Origin: Microcebus murinus | Lineage: Eukaryota; Chordata; Mammalia; Primates; Cheirogaleidae | Assembly (NCBI RefSeq): GCF_040939455.1 | Contig: NC_134119.1 | Coordinates: 16,108,501-16,172,500 of the forward strand | Reading direction: 5' to 3' | DNA length: 64,000 nucleotides | Shown: piece after piece, positions 48,152 to 59,960 of the stretch | Position numbering within the stretch: the first letter of the stretch is position 1 | Layout of the letters: every line of letters starts with the position of its first letter | Translations under genes and position numbers: made by a program | Notes under the pieces: generated by a model | Database searches by the model: none | The model's input: only the letters and a program-made list of their open reading frames with translations | What the model was told of the DNA's origin: nothing

Positions 48152-48717
48152 AAGAATGCACCGACAGCGGCTGCTACAGTTTCCTTTTCCACCTCCTTCA
48201 TTGTTGCTTTTTACAACTTTCCTCTACATCTCGTGTCCTCTGAATTTACTGCATTTGGGAAGACCAAGGGCACCTTAGGAATCAGACATGTTCAGATTGA
48301 AGAAGAGTTAAAGAGAAGCTACAATCATTGTTTCAATGACTTTTTATGAAGAAAAGGAACTGGTATTATTTCTCTATGGAGACAGTGGGTGGTCAGAGGA
48401 AGGACAGAGATTTAACTTGAGAAGGACCATTTCAACCAAACCTTCCCTAAGGAGATCAGTTGCAACAGAATTTAAAGAGCTCACTGTTAATGGAGCTGTT
48501 CAGACTGAGGTTGTCAGTGGTTTGTAAGGGGTTTGGCATCAAATGACAGGTAACACAAAATTAGGACCTCTGAGATACCTATTTTAATTTTGAAACCTGG
48601 CCCCATTTCATGGCTAGAGCAGTGTGATTGCTGAAATGGAGACCATGGAGCTCTGAACCATAGAATGAAATCCTATATTTTTCCAGTATGTGGAAATGAC
48701 AGAGAGAAAAAAAAGCA

Positions 48718-48935
48718 ATGATTTAGTTAACATGTACTATGGTCCAAGCACTGTGTGCAACATTTCAGGTAAGGTATTTTATTTAATCCCCTAAATGAAA
48801 CTACATGGTAAAAATTATTGCCCCCGAAGTATCAGGTGAGGCTTATCGAAAAAGACACTTGCCCAAGGTCAATAATTGGCAGAGCTAGAATTGAATTCAG
48901 ATCTTTAGATTCATATATTCACTATTAAGGGCATA
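48718..48935 (+). mobile_element. MIR SINE
   Basis: 'AACATGTACTATGGTCCAAGC', 'ATTTAATCCCCTAAATG', 'CACTTGCCCAAGGTCAATAATT' and 'GCAGAGCTAGAATTGAATTCAG' are in MIR order. Confidence 0.78.
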
Positions 48936-48959
48936 CTGAGTGGCTACCTTGGGCCAGAA

Positions 48960-49625
48960 CTCATGTTTTTCCCCACTACATTTCCCTCATAAACACTGGG
49001 ATTTCTTGAGGAGTGGGCATGCATCTTAATTTCTGACAATGAGAGTAATATATGTGAGAAGTGCATTTTCCGAAGATGGACTTGCAATATTTTAGGTCTT
49101 ACATGCTCTGAAGACTCATTCTCCATCAAGAAGAATGAGTCCATTTCATTTTCCCCTAAATCTGGGTGGCCTTGTGACTGTTCCAAACAACAGACGTAGG
49201 TGGAAGTGATACTATGGAACACCTAAGCCTGGTTTTTAAATAGGATGTACCTTCTCCCAGGCTCGCTCACTCTCTCAAGAGAAACTTATCTGGAAGCTGG
49301 CCACCATGCTTTGAGGAAGCCCAGGCCACATAAAGAGGCCATGTACAAATGTTTCAAAAACTTGCCCAGCTATGCTTTCAGCTGACAGCCAGAATCAACT
49401 GCCAGCCAGACAAGTGAGTGAATCTGCAGATGTTTCCTGCTGCCAGCTGTTGAGTCTTCCTGCTGAACCCCAGACCTTGTGAAACAGAAACAGGGAGATT
49501 CAATGATTGCTGCTGTACTCTGTCTGAATGCCTCACCCACAGACTATATGAGCATTAATAAGTGGTTATTTTAAGCCTCTAAGTTTTGGGGATGAGTTTA
49601 TACAACTTTGTTAATTACGACATCA
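48960..49625 (+). mobile_element. MLT1-type solo LTR (ERVL-MaLR)
   Basis: 'AAATCTGGGTGGCCTTGTGAC', 'GTAGGTGGAAGTGATACTATG', 'AAGCTGGCCACCATGCTTTG', 'CAGACAAGTGAGTGAATC' and the terminal 'TTTTAAGCCTCTAAGTTTTGG' follow the MLT1 LTR consensus. It ends 240 bp downstream, on the plus strand, of nothing coding; the acidic exon is at 49866. Confidence 0.7.
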
Positions 49626-49865
49626 TATTCCATTTTTACCTTAGCTGTCAGGAAGCTCAAAGTCAAATGTAATGTTTACATATAGTAATTGCATGAACCT
49701 TAAGAGTTAGCACTTCTTCTTCCTTATTTTACAACATTGAGCATATACTTCTGTTTTATTAACTTTATTTTGTCTTTCCTTGAAAAAAGAAATGAGGTGT
49801 ACATAAACAACAAAATGATCCCTGCTTACTCCCAAGCAATAAAGTATTAATAATAAAATTAGTAC

Positions 49866-49910
49866 CTGAATCTTCTTTCATTTCAATGTCTTCTTCTTCA
49901 TTATTATCAT
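49866..49910 (-). CDS. MACROD2: MACROD2 exon, start of the acidic C-terminal tail
   Basis: Internal coding exon of MACROD2, an enzyme that removes mono-ADP-ribose from acidic residues of proteins and acts in the nucleus and cytoplasm. On the minus strand the exon follows a strong acceptor (long pyrimidine run, then TTAATAG) and ends CAG before GTACTA, a rather weak donor. It is 45 nt, phase 1 at both ends, and reads (D)DNNEEEDIEMKEDS. This matches, as I recall it, the human segment just after the macro domain, differing by one fewer glutamate and an Ile for a Val. The catalytic macro domain would be encoded upstream, beyond 64000. Identification rests on this short but distinctive acidic motif, correct splice sites and an intron environment expected of a giant gene. 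A chance acidic frame is the alternative; two splice sites and the motif together make that unlikely. Confidence 0.82.
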
Positions 49911-50554
49911 CTATTAAAAAACAGAAAAAGAGAAAGACTTGTATGAAAGTGGGAAACACCAGAATTCATCAAATTGAATAAGAAAAATCAAAAGAAAAAT
50001 AATCTTAGTAGAAAACAGACTATTAAAGCATGCATTTCTGTTGTCTTAAATTATTCTGAATTAGGAAAAAAGTATACACATTAGAGCATAATATAACACC
50101 TGGGATTTATGTTTTCTTTTTAAAAGATTATATATTTATAACAAACTATATATGCAATAATTTGCTTTGCTTATACAAGTTATATAAGGCCACTTCAGTC
50201 ATTTCAACTCCTCAAACTTAAAAATCACAGACTTTAAATGCCACATTTTCTGTTTGTTAAAGGTATGCATGGTTACTTGGACATCATTATTTGGCTGTAC
50301 GCCAACACATGTAAAATCCCTGCCCTACACCATGAAAAGTGCTGCTTTGCTACATATATTAACCTAATCTTTTAATCATGTGCTTTCAAGACACCCCACC
50401 AGTTGTACCATTTCCACTTAACTTGCTTCATCTCCTAGTATACCCTTCGTTTTAACTGGACAAGGACACTCGATTCCTCTGGACTACAGAGGACATGCTT
50501 GTTCTTTTGAGCTTTTGACACACTGTCATCTCTCTCCTTGAAAGCTCCCCATAT

Positions 50555-50920
50555 CCAGTGCTGTGGTCTGAATGTCTGTGTCCCTTCCAAAATTTATATG
50601 TTGAAATCCTAACCCAAAGGTGACAATACGAGGAGGTGGGACCGCTGGGAGATGATTAGTACGTGAGGGTGGAGCCCTCATGACTGCGATTAGTGCTGTT
50701 ACAAAAGAGACCCGAGAGAGACCCCTCATCCTTCCTGCCATGTGAGGACACAGGGACAAGATTCTGTCTATGAGGAAGTAGGCCCTCACCAAACACCCCA
50801 TCTGCCAGTGCCTTGATCTTGGACTTCCAGCCTCCAGAACTGTGAGAAAGAAATGTCTGTTGTTTGTAAGCCACCCAGTCTAGGATACTTTGTCACAGCA
50901 GTAGGAATGGACTAAAACAT
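50555..50920 (+). mobile_element. MaLR solo LTR
   Basis: 'GTGGTCTGAATGTCTGTGTCCC', 'TATATGTTGAAATCCTAACCC', 'GTGAGGGTGGAGCCCTCATG', 'CTTGATCTTGGACTTCCAGCC', 'CAGAACTGTGAGAAAGAAAT', 'GTAAGCCACCCAGTCTAGG' (in pieces) occur in the order of an ERVL-MaLR LTR. No internal sequence adjoins it. Confidence 0.88.
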
Positions 50921-50934
50921 CAGTCAGTGCCAAA

Positions 50935-51870
50935 TCTTGTCGTGTTTCTACATTTGCACCTCTCTCCCCACATTACTGTCATCCAGAATCACACTCCCAG
51001 TTCCACTTGCCTTAGCTTTTTTAGTAGTTTTCTAAATGTTTCTCTCTTTCCCCTCCTGACTTCCATTCCTTTTACATGTGGCTGCCAAATCGATCTTAAA
51101 ATACTGCTCTGATCTGGTCCACAAAGGTTCAGTGACTGCCCTCTGCCTAATGAGAAAACTCTAGACTCTTCCTGGTAACATTCAAGGCCAGTGGTACCAA
51201 TTTTCTCACTCTCACCTCCTGTCGCACGCATGCCACCACCGACAGGGATGGCAGCACTTGACTCTTATCTGTTCTCTCAGAGTCCCCTTCAGCCTCCTCT
51301 CTCCAGGCAATGCCAGCAATGCCCTTCTCCATCGCTATTCACCTCTTGCTTCAAGTCCAAGCTTAGGTGCCACACCACCCACAGGATCCAAGTGTGAATG
51401 AATCATGTTCTCTTTGATGTACCTTATTTTTACTGCCTTCTGAATATGAACTTTAAGGACCTGTGGGCTTAAGTGTGCAGACCAGCCCTTCCACCTGCCC
51501 ATTCCCAAGATGTGTGATCTTGGGGAAGTTACCTAATCTTCCTGAGTCTCAAGTTCATCAGCAATAGAGTAGGATGATAATAATGTCTACTACATAGAGG
51601 TATTATATGGATTAAATGAGATAATGCCATATAAAGTACTAAGACAGCTACTGAAACAACATCATTAAGTGCTAAATATTAACTATTACCATAAAATCCC
51701 ACAGTCTAGTTACTTGCTAATGTATCTGTCTTCCATATGTTCAGCTTCAGATCATAAATGCTATGAAGATGGAGACCATGCCTTATCTTACTTTGCATTC
51801 CCTGGCACTTAATGCCTTTTATTTTATATGCTTTAGAATCAATAAAGAAACTTCCACTGAATTAAATTTT
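50935..51870 (+). mobile_element. L2 LINE with a MIR insert
   Basis: L2 text at 51060-51440 ('GTGGCTGCCAAATCGATC', 'TCTGATCTGGTCCACAAAGG', 'CACCTCTTGCTTCAAGTCC') and its 3' end at 51710-51870 ('GCTATGAAGATGGAGACCATG', 'CTGGCACTTAATGCC'). A reverse MIR (51480-51690) separates them. Confidence 0.65.
51480..51690 (-). mobile_element. MIR SINE, reverse, inside L2
   Basis: 'GGGGAAGTTACCTAATCTTCC', 'GGATGATAATAATGTCTAC' and 'GGATTAAATGAGATAATGCC' are the complement of the MIR core. Confidence 0.78.
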
Positions 51871-52469
51871 TATTATTTCCTATGTATCTCATACATATTA
51901 GGACACCTTGGGTCTATATTATGCTCTGTAAATAATGACAAATCAGTGAACATTTTGTAACTTCCTCCTAGATATTTGCTTTACAATTTAGTCATCTCTT
52001 AGCCAAATTTATTCAGTATGTTGGATATTGATAAATATTAAAAATATAGCACTCAGAGGAAATGAAAAATGCCCGTAATTTGAGGTTTTAGAAAGCTAAT
52101 TCTTGCTGGCTTTTAAAGAAATAAGCTTCTAAAACAGTAAACATCCAAATACATTCAAAACATTGGTGGTTTTCTATACATTCCTTTTATACATTCTATG
52201 AATGCAATTTTGGAAGAAAGAATATCAATTTCTCAGAAATATAATTTTCTAACGAAATGATCATCAAAATGTTACTAAGTAAACTCTTCACAGATTCTTC
52301 CCAGAACATAATAGATTTAAACAGAATTTTATTTTCCAGAAATATCAAAAATCTCTAAGACAACAGATTCTCTGGAATCTCAGAGAGGGGTGAAAAAGAG
52401 TCTTCAAAGTTTTTGTGAAAAAATAAAAGATGAATAAAGATCCCTTTGCTCGTCATCCACGTTTCCATT

Positions 52470-52745
52470 TGTTCATTTGGCAAATACTCATTGATAGCCT
52501 ACTGTGTGCAAGGCTTTGTGCCTGTAGAAAACACCAAGGTGAATAGACACATAAGCAGCTGTCTAGAATCTTGTCAGTAATTAGGAAACTAAAACATGCA
52601 GATAAATCCCAACATATGGTAGAGTAGTCAGTGCCATTGTAAAGGTGTCAGACAAGAGACTTATGCTTCCAGTTAGGCTACTGGGAAGGGCTCCTGGAAA
52701 ACAAGACACTAGAGCTGATATCTGAACTTTATAGACTGTCCTGAG
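52470..52745 (-). mobile_element. L2 LINE 3' end, reverse
   Basis: Starts 'GTTCATTTGGCAAATACTCA', then 'GCCTACTGTGTGCAAGGC', the complement of the L2 terminus, and runs into 'GGGCTCCTGGAAAACAAGAC' and 'AGAGCTGATATCTGAACTTT'. Confidence 0.78.
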
Positions 52746-53519
52746 ACCATCATCCCCAGAATGACTCTGGTGTGTTGAAGGATCAGACTTGGTGCTTTTA
52801 CTCATTCATTCATCCATCCATTCCATTCATTCATGTCATTCATGTACTGATTAACGCATATACTGGCTAAAAGTCTCTGCAGGATCTGGACTCAGACTGC
52901 TTGGGGTTTACTTCTAGGCTAAGCCACAGATAACTACACAATCTTGTGCTAAGAGAAGACCAAGAATGCTTCATTCCAAAATATGGCTGAACTAAAGCAG
53001 CAGCATCAAGTCCTCTCTTACCCCAAAGTCCTATCTGTCAATCCTCTGTTTCTTCTTTCAAAGCACAGGCTGAGGCTTTTCTTTGAAGTTCCCCTTATCT
53101 ACCTTGAAACTGGACCTACCAAGGGGAACACAGTGCTTTCCACCTCCTCCCTGAAATATCATTATCTATTGCAGAAAATACTGAGGAATTCAACCACACC
53201 TGAACATACTTTTGGTAAGATAGTGTCTGCCTCTTGGGCTGAAATTCCAAAGAGAATCATTGACAAATTGTATTTCTGTCTTCTGTGTCCATTCACTCTC
53301 CCCAGTAATCATTTATTGCCCTTTAAAAAACTATCTACTTTCTCCATCTTTTCTCTCCCCTATGAAGAAGAATATATAAGCTTTTGTACCCATTGGGTTA
53401 TTTGGTAGTCATTCTAATGTGATTCCTACCACACTTAGGCATTTAAAATAATTTTATATGTCATTTCTCTCACTAATCTGCCTTTTATCAGTTGATTTTC
53501 AATGAACCTTCAGAGGGTG
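52746..53519. other. Unassigned; long chance frame
   Basis: A 141-codon plus-strand frame (52983-53408) is the second longest in the window. It has no recognisable domain or splice context. The end near 53360-53440 ('AATATATAAGCTTTTGTACCC') looks like the last part of an LTR, so the frame is probably fortuitous. Confidence 0.4.
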
Positions 53520-53700
53520 AAGTGGAAGTTTGTTTTGGCTCCTACATGACACAGAAGCTACACCTCAGTTTTTTCATCTGAAGAATAGGGAAAATGAAAT
53601 TACTAGCTTCCTAGGGTTGGTAATATATGTAAAGTGCTTACATAGAATGAACATGCAATAAACAGTGATTCTTGCTATTAGGATGTATTAGTACTACTTT
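53520..53700 (-). mobile_element. MIR SINE, reverse
   Basis: 'CCTCAGTTTTTTCATCTGAAG', 'AATGAAATTACTAGCTTCC' and 'ATATGTAAAGTGCTTACATAG' are the complement of MIR text. Confidence 0.75.
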
Positions 53701-53704
53701 TGCT

Positions 53705-53980
53705 ACTTAACCATCTATTGAATGCTACCATGTGCAAAAACTATGCTAGGCCTTAAAGATACAGATTAACAATCCCTTCCCTCAAAAAGCTCACAAAGTA
53801 TATGATTCAGAAAAGTAAAATAGAACAAGAGTTAACAGATTCTCTGATGGAGGGAAACAGAGGTTCTGTTGGGAAACAGGCAAGAGCCAGCTGAGGTGGA
53901 GAGAAGGTCTAGGAGACATTTCCAGAAGAAAACAGGCTTCAGTTGAGTCCTAAAGGGTGAGTTGAAGTTATCTAGGGGGA
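53705..53980 (-). mobile_element. L2 LINE, reverse
   Basis: 'CATCTATTGAATGCTACCATG', 'ATGCTAGGCCTTAAAGATAC', 'CCCTCAAAAAGCTCACAAAG' and 'TTCAGTTGAGTCCTAAAGGG' are L2 3'-region complement text. Confidence 0.75.
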
Positions 53981-54059
53981 AAGAAAGGCTGGAGTAGATG
54001 CTCAGGAGATGTGGGTTGCCTACCTATACCCCCTTGTTCCTAGACACTTCGGTACATGC

Positions 54060-54465
54060 CAGCCTGGCTTTCAGCCACCAGCTCCTGGGTCTCTTTGCCT
54101 GAGGGCTTTCTCTGGTTGCTGGAACCTACTCAAGAAATATCAGGGAATGCACACCCTTCAGGGGTTGGCTTTCAGAAATGATTAACAGGATACATGTACC
54201 CCAGCTCCCTTGCTGCTCAGGTGGCCTAATTCAGAAGCATGTTCTGCACCATCTCCCTGAGTCTCCCCCTTCCCATTGGGATTGAGCCCCGGCTGGCCAG
54301 TGGTAACTGGCTTATAGCTGAACCTTACTGCCTTCCTTCCCTGCCCTGTCTCACTCCTCCACTTTCCCCTACTGGTGTTTCCTGGGATCACCTCCCCCTA
54401 AATTACTTCTGCTTGAATCCTTGTTTCAGGATCTGCTTCTTGGGGAACTCAAACTCAGAGACATG
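54060..54465 (+). mobile_element. ERVL-type solo LTR fragment (copy 3 of 3)
   Basis: 'CCCTGTCTCACTCCTCCAC', 'CTACTGGTGTTTCCTGGGATC', 'TTGAATCCTTGTTTCAGGATC' and 'TGGGGAACTCAAACTCAGAG' form the terminus of an ERVL-class LTR (LTR33-type as I recall). Better preserved than the copy at 3850-4262. Confidence 0.65.
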
Positions 54466-54649
54466 GATGATGACATTGAAGCAGAGGAAAAAACATCTGT
54501 GAAAACATGTGGATGTAAACCATCAAGATGCTTTGAAGGAAATAAAGCTAGCTGTGGATGGCTGAAGGGAGGAGTTATACGAGAAACTGCAGCTAACCTG
54601 ATCTCTTCTGGCGACACAATGAAGGGCCTTCCGTGCCAGCTGTGCTGGT

Positions 54650-55240
54650 TTTATGTGACAACATGACTGGGCAACAGGGTACCCCTGTTTTCACAGGGTG
54701 TGTCTGTGAGGGTGTTTCTGGATGAGATGAACATCTGAATGAGTAAATATAATAAATGAGTAAATTGACTGAGTAATGCACATTGCCCTCCCTAGCATGG
54801 GTGGGCCTCACCTAATCAGTTTACATCCTAAATAGAACAAAAAGCCTGATCCTTCTGAGAGTAAGAGGGAACCCCTCCTGCCTTACTGCCTTCCTGGTAC
54901 TTGAACATTGGTTTTTGCCTGCTTTTGGATTCAAACTGAACCATTAATTCTTCCTAATTTCAAGCCTGCCAGCAGAACTACTCCATTGGCTCTACTCATT
55001 CTCAGGCCCTTGGACTCAGGAATTACACCATGACATCTCCTGGGCCTTCAGGTTGCCCACTGCAGATCTTGGGACTTAGTTTTCATAATTGCATGATCCA
55101 CTTCTCATAATAAACCTCATTTCATGTGTGTTTATGTACATACATAGTGTGTGTGTATATATGATACATATATTGTGTATATATGATATATATGTGTGTG
55201 TATTTATTCTATTTCTCTGGAGAACCCTAATATGTCAGGT
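54650..55240 (+). mobile_element. Old interspersed repeat with TG/TA tract, family not named
   Basis: 'GTGGGCCTCACCTAATCAG', 'CTGCAGATCTTGGGACTTAG', 'AATAAACCTCATTTCATG' and the end 'CTATTTCTCTGGAGAACCC' are the pieces of a very common dispersed mammalian repeat that I cannot name with confidence. A TG/TA microsatellite occupies about 55125-55205, where this family often carries one. Confidence 0.6.
55125..55205 (+). repeat. TG/TA compound microsatellite
   Basis: Alternating GTGTGTGTGT and ATATATGATA runs, imperfect. Confidence 0.8.
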
Positions 55241-56407
55241 TGAAGCATTTAAACTTTAAGAATTTTAGAGTGAGTAAACGACTTTATGCAGAGGAGTGAC
55301 ACACCATCTTTTGAAAGATAACTTCTTTTCATGAGAGAAATTTACTGAGAAATTATAAAATATACACCTTAAAATTTTGTTATTATTTGTGTTAAAATCA
55401 AGCACAGAGCACTTCTGGTCTGCAAACCATCTAATGTGCTGTTTACATATTAATGAAATCTACTTTAGTTCAATATTATTCTACATAATATGCTCATTTG
55501 AATCATATTTATGCAACAAGTTTGTAGCAAGAATTTTTCTCTAACAAAACCAGGCACCAAAAAAGACAATATGGATTTTAAAAGAAAAACTAGGATAGCC
55601 TATGGAGGTAAGGAGTCATGCCATTCAAAGTTTGGAAGCAGTTAGGGGACTGATGGAGCGTGCCCACAGAGCTGTGGCCCTTTTAAACAGTTCTTCAAGC
55701 ATCATACTTTTTGGTAGAGGACAAAAATGAAATAAAAGATTGCTAGTCAAAGGGATACAAATGCCATTTCAAATAAAGAGCAATCCGTCAGATGGTATTG
55801 TTCTGTGTGTTCAGAAATGCCAATTCCAGAAAATCTCCTTCCCTTCCCAGGCATAGACCGGACAGAGAGGCTAAAGCTCCATTTCATCTTAAGGGGCCTC
55901 TTTGATGTTAATTTCATAATAGATGCCGTTTTTATTCACTGCATCACTCTCTGTCAGATTACCCTGTTGAGTTCTACACAAATACACGAATATGACTAAA
56001 GTTCTTATTTTGATCAAAAATGTATGTGAAAACCAACTAATTTCTCACGAATAACCAGTTTTTGGGGACAGCTAGCTTTATAGACTTCAGAAGCCCCTTC
56101 ATAAGAAAGTGTCTAGCCTACTTTGAGGCTTATAATATCTATTTCACCTTCTTTTATGGGAGATGGAGTTAATATGAGTGACTTTCATCTTTACTATTAC
56201 ACCTGTTTTTTGAGCAGCACCTCATTTCCCAGTAACAAATAGTCCACGCTTTTTTGAAAAATGAAATATACCATGGGTTTTGGAATGATTTGAGCTTTGT
56301 CCTACTCTTTTACTTAGAGTATCTGATAATTAATATAGTCTTTTGGGGAAGTAGAATGAAGAAAAATAAACAAAACCCCACGGAACTTCATAACTTCATT
56401 CTAGAGC

Positions 56408-56598
56408 AGAAGTTCTCAAAGAGTCGTCTCTGGATCCACAGTGCCATTGTCACCTTGACACTCATCAGGAATGCAAATTCTCAGGTCCCACTCAAGACCT
56501 ACTGAATCAGAAGCTCTGGGGGAGGGGCCCAGAAATCTAAGTTTTAATAAGCCCTCCAGGCGATGCTCATGCACGCTGAAGATTGAGAGCCAGTGGTC
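56408..56598. mobile_element. MER5A-type hAT MITE
   Basis: 'AGAAGTTCTCAAAGAGTC', 'AGGAATGCAAATTCTCAGG', 'ACTGAATCAGAAGCTCTGGG', 'TAATAAGCCCTCCAGGCGATG' and 'GATTGAGAGCCAGTGG' in MER5A order. Confidence 0.85.
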
Positions 56599-57499
56599 TC
56601 AAACACTGATATTGCTGTGTTGGAAAAGAATCTTTCAAAAAAGTTTATGTCCATCTTTTGGGATATCTCAGCTGAGCTAACTTGTGATGTCTCATTAACA
56701 CTAACGTGGTGACAGGTGCCCAAGCCAAGCGGTTGCTGAGTCTGATAAATAGCTATGCTTTCCATAAGATACTGTGTGCTTTCCTCTGTGCTTGAAATCA
56801 CCCAGCTACTATACCATGCAGCTGGAAGGCAAGGACCCCTGGCTGGGATTCTCAGGTTGGCTAGGAACATCTGCATGGATGGAGATTACCTTCAAAGAGG
56901 CCTGTGGGCTCATGAGAAAAGGAAGGAAAAAGTGAACCTCATGAGCTAATAAGGGATCCTCTCTACCACTAAGAGAGGAAACAAACAAACAAAAAAACGA
57001 CAGGCATCTGAAACAGATCATTCAATTCCCTTGTCAAAATTTCATGGAAAGCTGCACATATGGGCAGGTCAAGGAGAAAAATGACAATAATTCTGTTGTG
57101 ACTTTTATTTCAAGTGCTCCCAAGTCCTCTCCCTTAAAGCTTAATTTCTTACCACGGGCTTCTTGTGCACTCCTTACTTTTTAAATATTTCATCACCAAA
57201 ATCTTATAGGAACAATTTGCATTTGCAGAGAAGGGAAATGTTATTAGCAAAAATTAAGCCTTTCAGGATTTCCCTGTTGTGGGGAAGATGTTGGTATCCT
57301 CCTATTTTCTAATGAAACTTGACAAAGCAGAAACTCCAGGCTAAGAATAACTGAGAAATGAAAGTTCTCACAGAGAAGGCTCCTACCATAAAGTTGAATA
57401 CTTGGAGCCACTGATCTAACAAATGGCTAAATCCACTTTCTGCAAGGTAACTGATAAAAGCTAAGAGAAGAAGAAAAAAAAACTGCATGGCTCTGCTGC

Positions 57500-57780
57500 T
57501 TTGGCTTAGCCAACTGGGCACACGATGGCACCACTTACTGAAATACGGGATATAGGAAGAGGAAGATTGGGGAGTGAAGGGACAGATTTTAGATTGAGTT
57601 TGACATGTGTTGGGTTGAAGATGCCTGAGAGACTCCCAGCTGGACATGGATGTGTTCAGGTGAGTATACCAGTGAGAGCTGGCCTGGACACAGATAAATG
57701 ACAGGAGGACAAGTAGAAGACAGCAGGCAACAGAACAGAGTGACCAGCCAAGTACAAAGGCTCCAAAGGGCCATGTGAAG
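57500..57780 (-). mobile_element. L2-like segment, reverse
   Basis: 'GACAGATTTTAGATTGAGTT', 'GATGCCTGAGAGACTCCCAG' and 'GGACATGGATGTGTTCAGG' resemble the internal L2 3'-region complement. Chance frames (61-112 codons) cross it. Confidence 0.45.
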
Positions 57781-58774
57781 TCATGTGATCAAATACGCAC
57801 TGGTTTCCAGTCCCATGCTCAACCCATCCAAGAGGTTCCTATAACTTCAACAAGGACAGCTACAGAAGGGTGCAGAGAATCACGGGATCACTGTGGATTA
57901 TGGAGTGACTAGCAAGTGAAGGAGACAGACAACTCTTCAAAGACACATGGCTTAAAGTAGAAGTTAGGTCCATACATAAAGTGGAATATAGGTTGGAAGA
58001 TTCTTAGTTTCTCTGTTGTTGATTTTTTATCTTTATTCTTACTTCTGTGCCTTATTAGGCATTATTTCATTCATGTGCTATTTCTCAAGAGAATTTCCCC
58101 CTGCCTTTATCTCAATGTTTTCAGCTAAAGAACAAACACTCAGTCTACCCAGAATGTTTGAAGAGTCTTGCAAAAGCACCCTGCAGGGGTCCCTGTAAAG
58201 ATGCCTATAATACCCTCCCTTCTCCAAGTAGCATTTAGATGTGTCTGTTTTACCAGAACTTCCTAATGAGATCAAACTCTGCTTAGTCAAGGCTCATGTT
58301 CCCAGGTCTTCATTTGTTCTGCCGTTTATCAGCATTTGCTCTACTCACTGCACACTCCCCCCTTCTTGAAGGGACAGATTGCATTCTGTCTATGCCTGCT
58401 GCTTATTCCTGTATTCAGGTTGCTTGGTTACAGCAACACTTCACTGGATTTTCATTGAAGGCAAAATGTGTTTGTAGCTTTTGAGGCCCATCAAGTGGAA
58501 ATGGTTAGCACCCATTTCCTAAGAAGGCAGTTAACTCATTTATGTTAAATTACAGAGAGCAAGTCTTGTAGAATTCTAAACATCGATGTGATCAGCACAT
58601 TAAAAGTGCACAAATGTGCCATGTACCTGTAAATATTCATGACTAAAGAAAATGCTGGATTCTTTTACTCCATAATTTTTTTATATGCTGAAGGTGTCAT
58701 TTGAAAAGAAAAAGTACAATTCAGAGTGGTTAAGCAGTTTTTCTTGTGTTTCTTTTACTTATTCAAAGACTACT

Positions 58775-59300
58775 CGTGTATTAGTTTTCTCTTGCTGCTG
58801 TAATATATTTTTTACTGTTAGTGGCTTAAAACAGCCCAAATTTATTACCGTACAGTTCTCTAGGTTGGAAGTGCCATATGGATTCACCTAGGTTAAAATC
58901 AACCTGTTGGCTGGGCTGCATTCCTTTCTGGAGGCTCTAGGAAAGAATCATGTCCTTGCCTTCCTACCTTCTAGAGGCTGCCCACATCCCTTAGCTCGTG
59001 GCCCCTTCCTCCACCTTCAAAGCCAGCAATTGTTTCATCCCTCTGAGCATTCTCCACTAAGTCAGCCCCCTCTGACTTTTCTCGTCTGCTTCCTTTTTCC
59101 AATTTTAAGAACTCTTGTGATTACATTGGCCCCACCATGATAATCCAAAGTAACAGTTCTATTTTAAAGTCAGCTAACTACAACCTTAACTCCATATGAA
59201 ATGTAACTTTTCCCTTTGCAGTATCACATAACATATTCATAGGTTCTGGGGCTTAGGATGTACACATTTTTTGGGGGCCAGTTTTCTTCCTACTACATCT
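58775..59300 (-). mobile_element. MLT1-type solo LTR, reverse
   Basis: 'GTATTAGTTTTCTCTTGCTG', 'CTTAAAACAGCCCAAATTTA', 'GCTGGGCTGCATTCCTTTCTGG', 'TAGCTCGTGGCCCCTTCCTCC', 'TGTGATTACATTGGCCCCACC' and 'TATTCATAGGTTCTGGGGC' are in the order of an MLT1-class LTR complement (in pieces). Confidence 0.88.
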
Positions 59301-59459
59301 GGTAAATCAGGAAGCAGATTGCTTTGCACAAAAGTGAAGAATAGAACTAGAAAGAATTCTATTCAGAAATAAAAGGGTATTCTGCGGGATCAAGTTTATA
59401 GGCTTAAAATCATGGTCATATTTGAGTTTTTGGTTTTTAATCACATTCTCTTCTAAAAA

Positions 59460-59590
59460 GGGCTGCTTCTTTCCTTTCTTTTTTTAAGCCTTCATTCTTT
59501 TCTTCCTCTCATCTCCCCCTTTTTTCTTTCTTCCTATATTCTTTCCTTTTTATATTTTTCATTTTTCTCTTATCTATCTTTCCTTACTGT
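59460..59590 (+). repeat. Pyrimidine-rich low-complexity tract
   Basis: Almost pure C/T on the plus strand (runs of TTTCTTTC and CTTCC), the complement of a purine tract on the gene's sense strand. Confidence 0.7.
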
Positions 59591-59599
59591 TTTTGGTTA

Positions 59600-59960
59600 T
59601 AAAAAAATATCAAAAAGACAAATGATGAACTTGGAAACCACTTACCACATCTATTTGAAAGGATTAATAACCTTAATATACAATGAGTTTTCACAAATCA
59701 ATAAAAAAGATGACAGCAGTCAATAAATTATATAATTTGCTAAATAACTGCTATATAATTAGTGATTTCATATAAGAAATTTGGAGATACATAATTAGAA
59801 AGCATAAGCTATATGAATAATAAAAAAATGGACATTATTACCCATTAATTATCAGCATAAGAGGAAGGAGCGAGAACATTTGGATATGCCATATGATTGG
59901 AGGAACACCAGTTTTTCAGGATCTCCAGCACTACTGGTGTAATTAAATCATATGTGGCTG
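59600..59960 (+). mobile_element. Ancient L1M ORF2 fragment
   Basis: 'AAAGGATTAATAACCTTAATATAC', 'GTTTTCACAAATCAATAAAAAAG' and 'AAAAAATGGACATTATTACCC' resemble the ORF2 C-terminal coding text of old L1s; strongly decayed. Confidence 0.5.

Larger units (their letters stand above)
42642..49865 (-). other. MACROD2: MACROD2 intron between the two exons
   Basis: A 7,224-bp GT-AG intron on the minus strand, bounded by donor GTACTA at its high-coordinate end and acceptor TTCCAG at its low end. It holds an L2 (about 43.9-44.6 kb), a CpG-retaining non-repetitive block (44.85-46.9 kb), a MIR, an ERVL-type LTR fragment, a MER58-like hAT element, a 56-bp L1 tail, another MIR and an MLT1-type LTR. From about 42.7 to 43.9 kb I see no repeat or gene. 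Confidence 0.7.

Noticed and set aside
52983..53408. 141-codon plus-strand frame
   Set aside because: No recognisable domain, opposite strand to the gene, and its end resembles LTR sequence.
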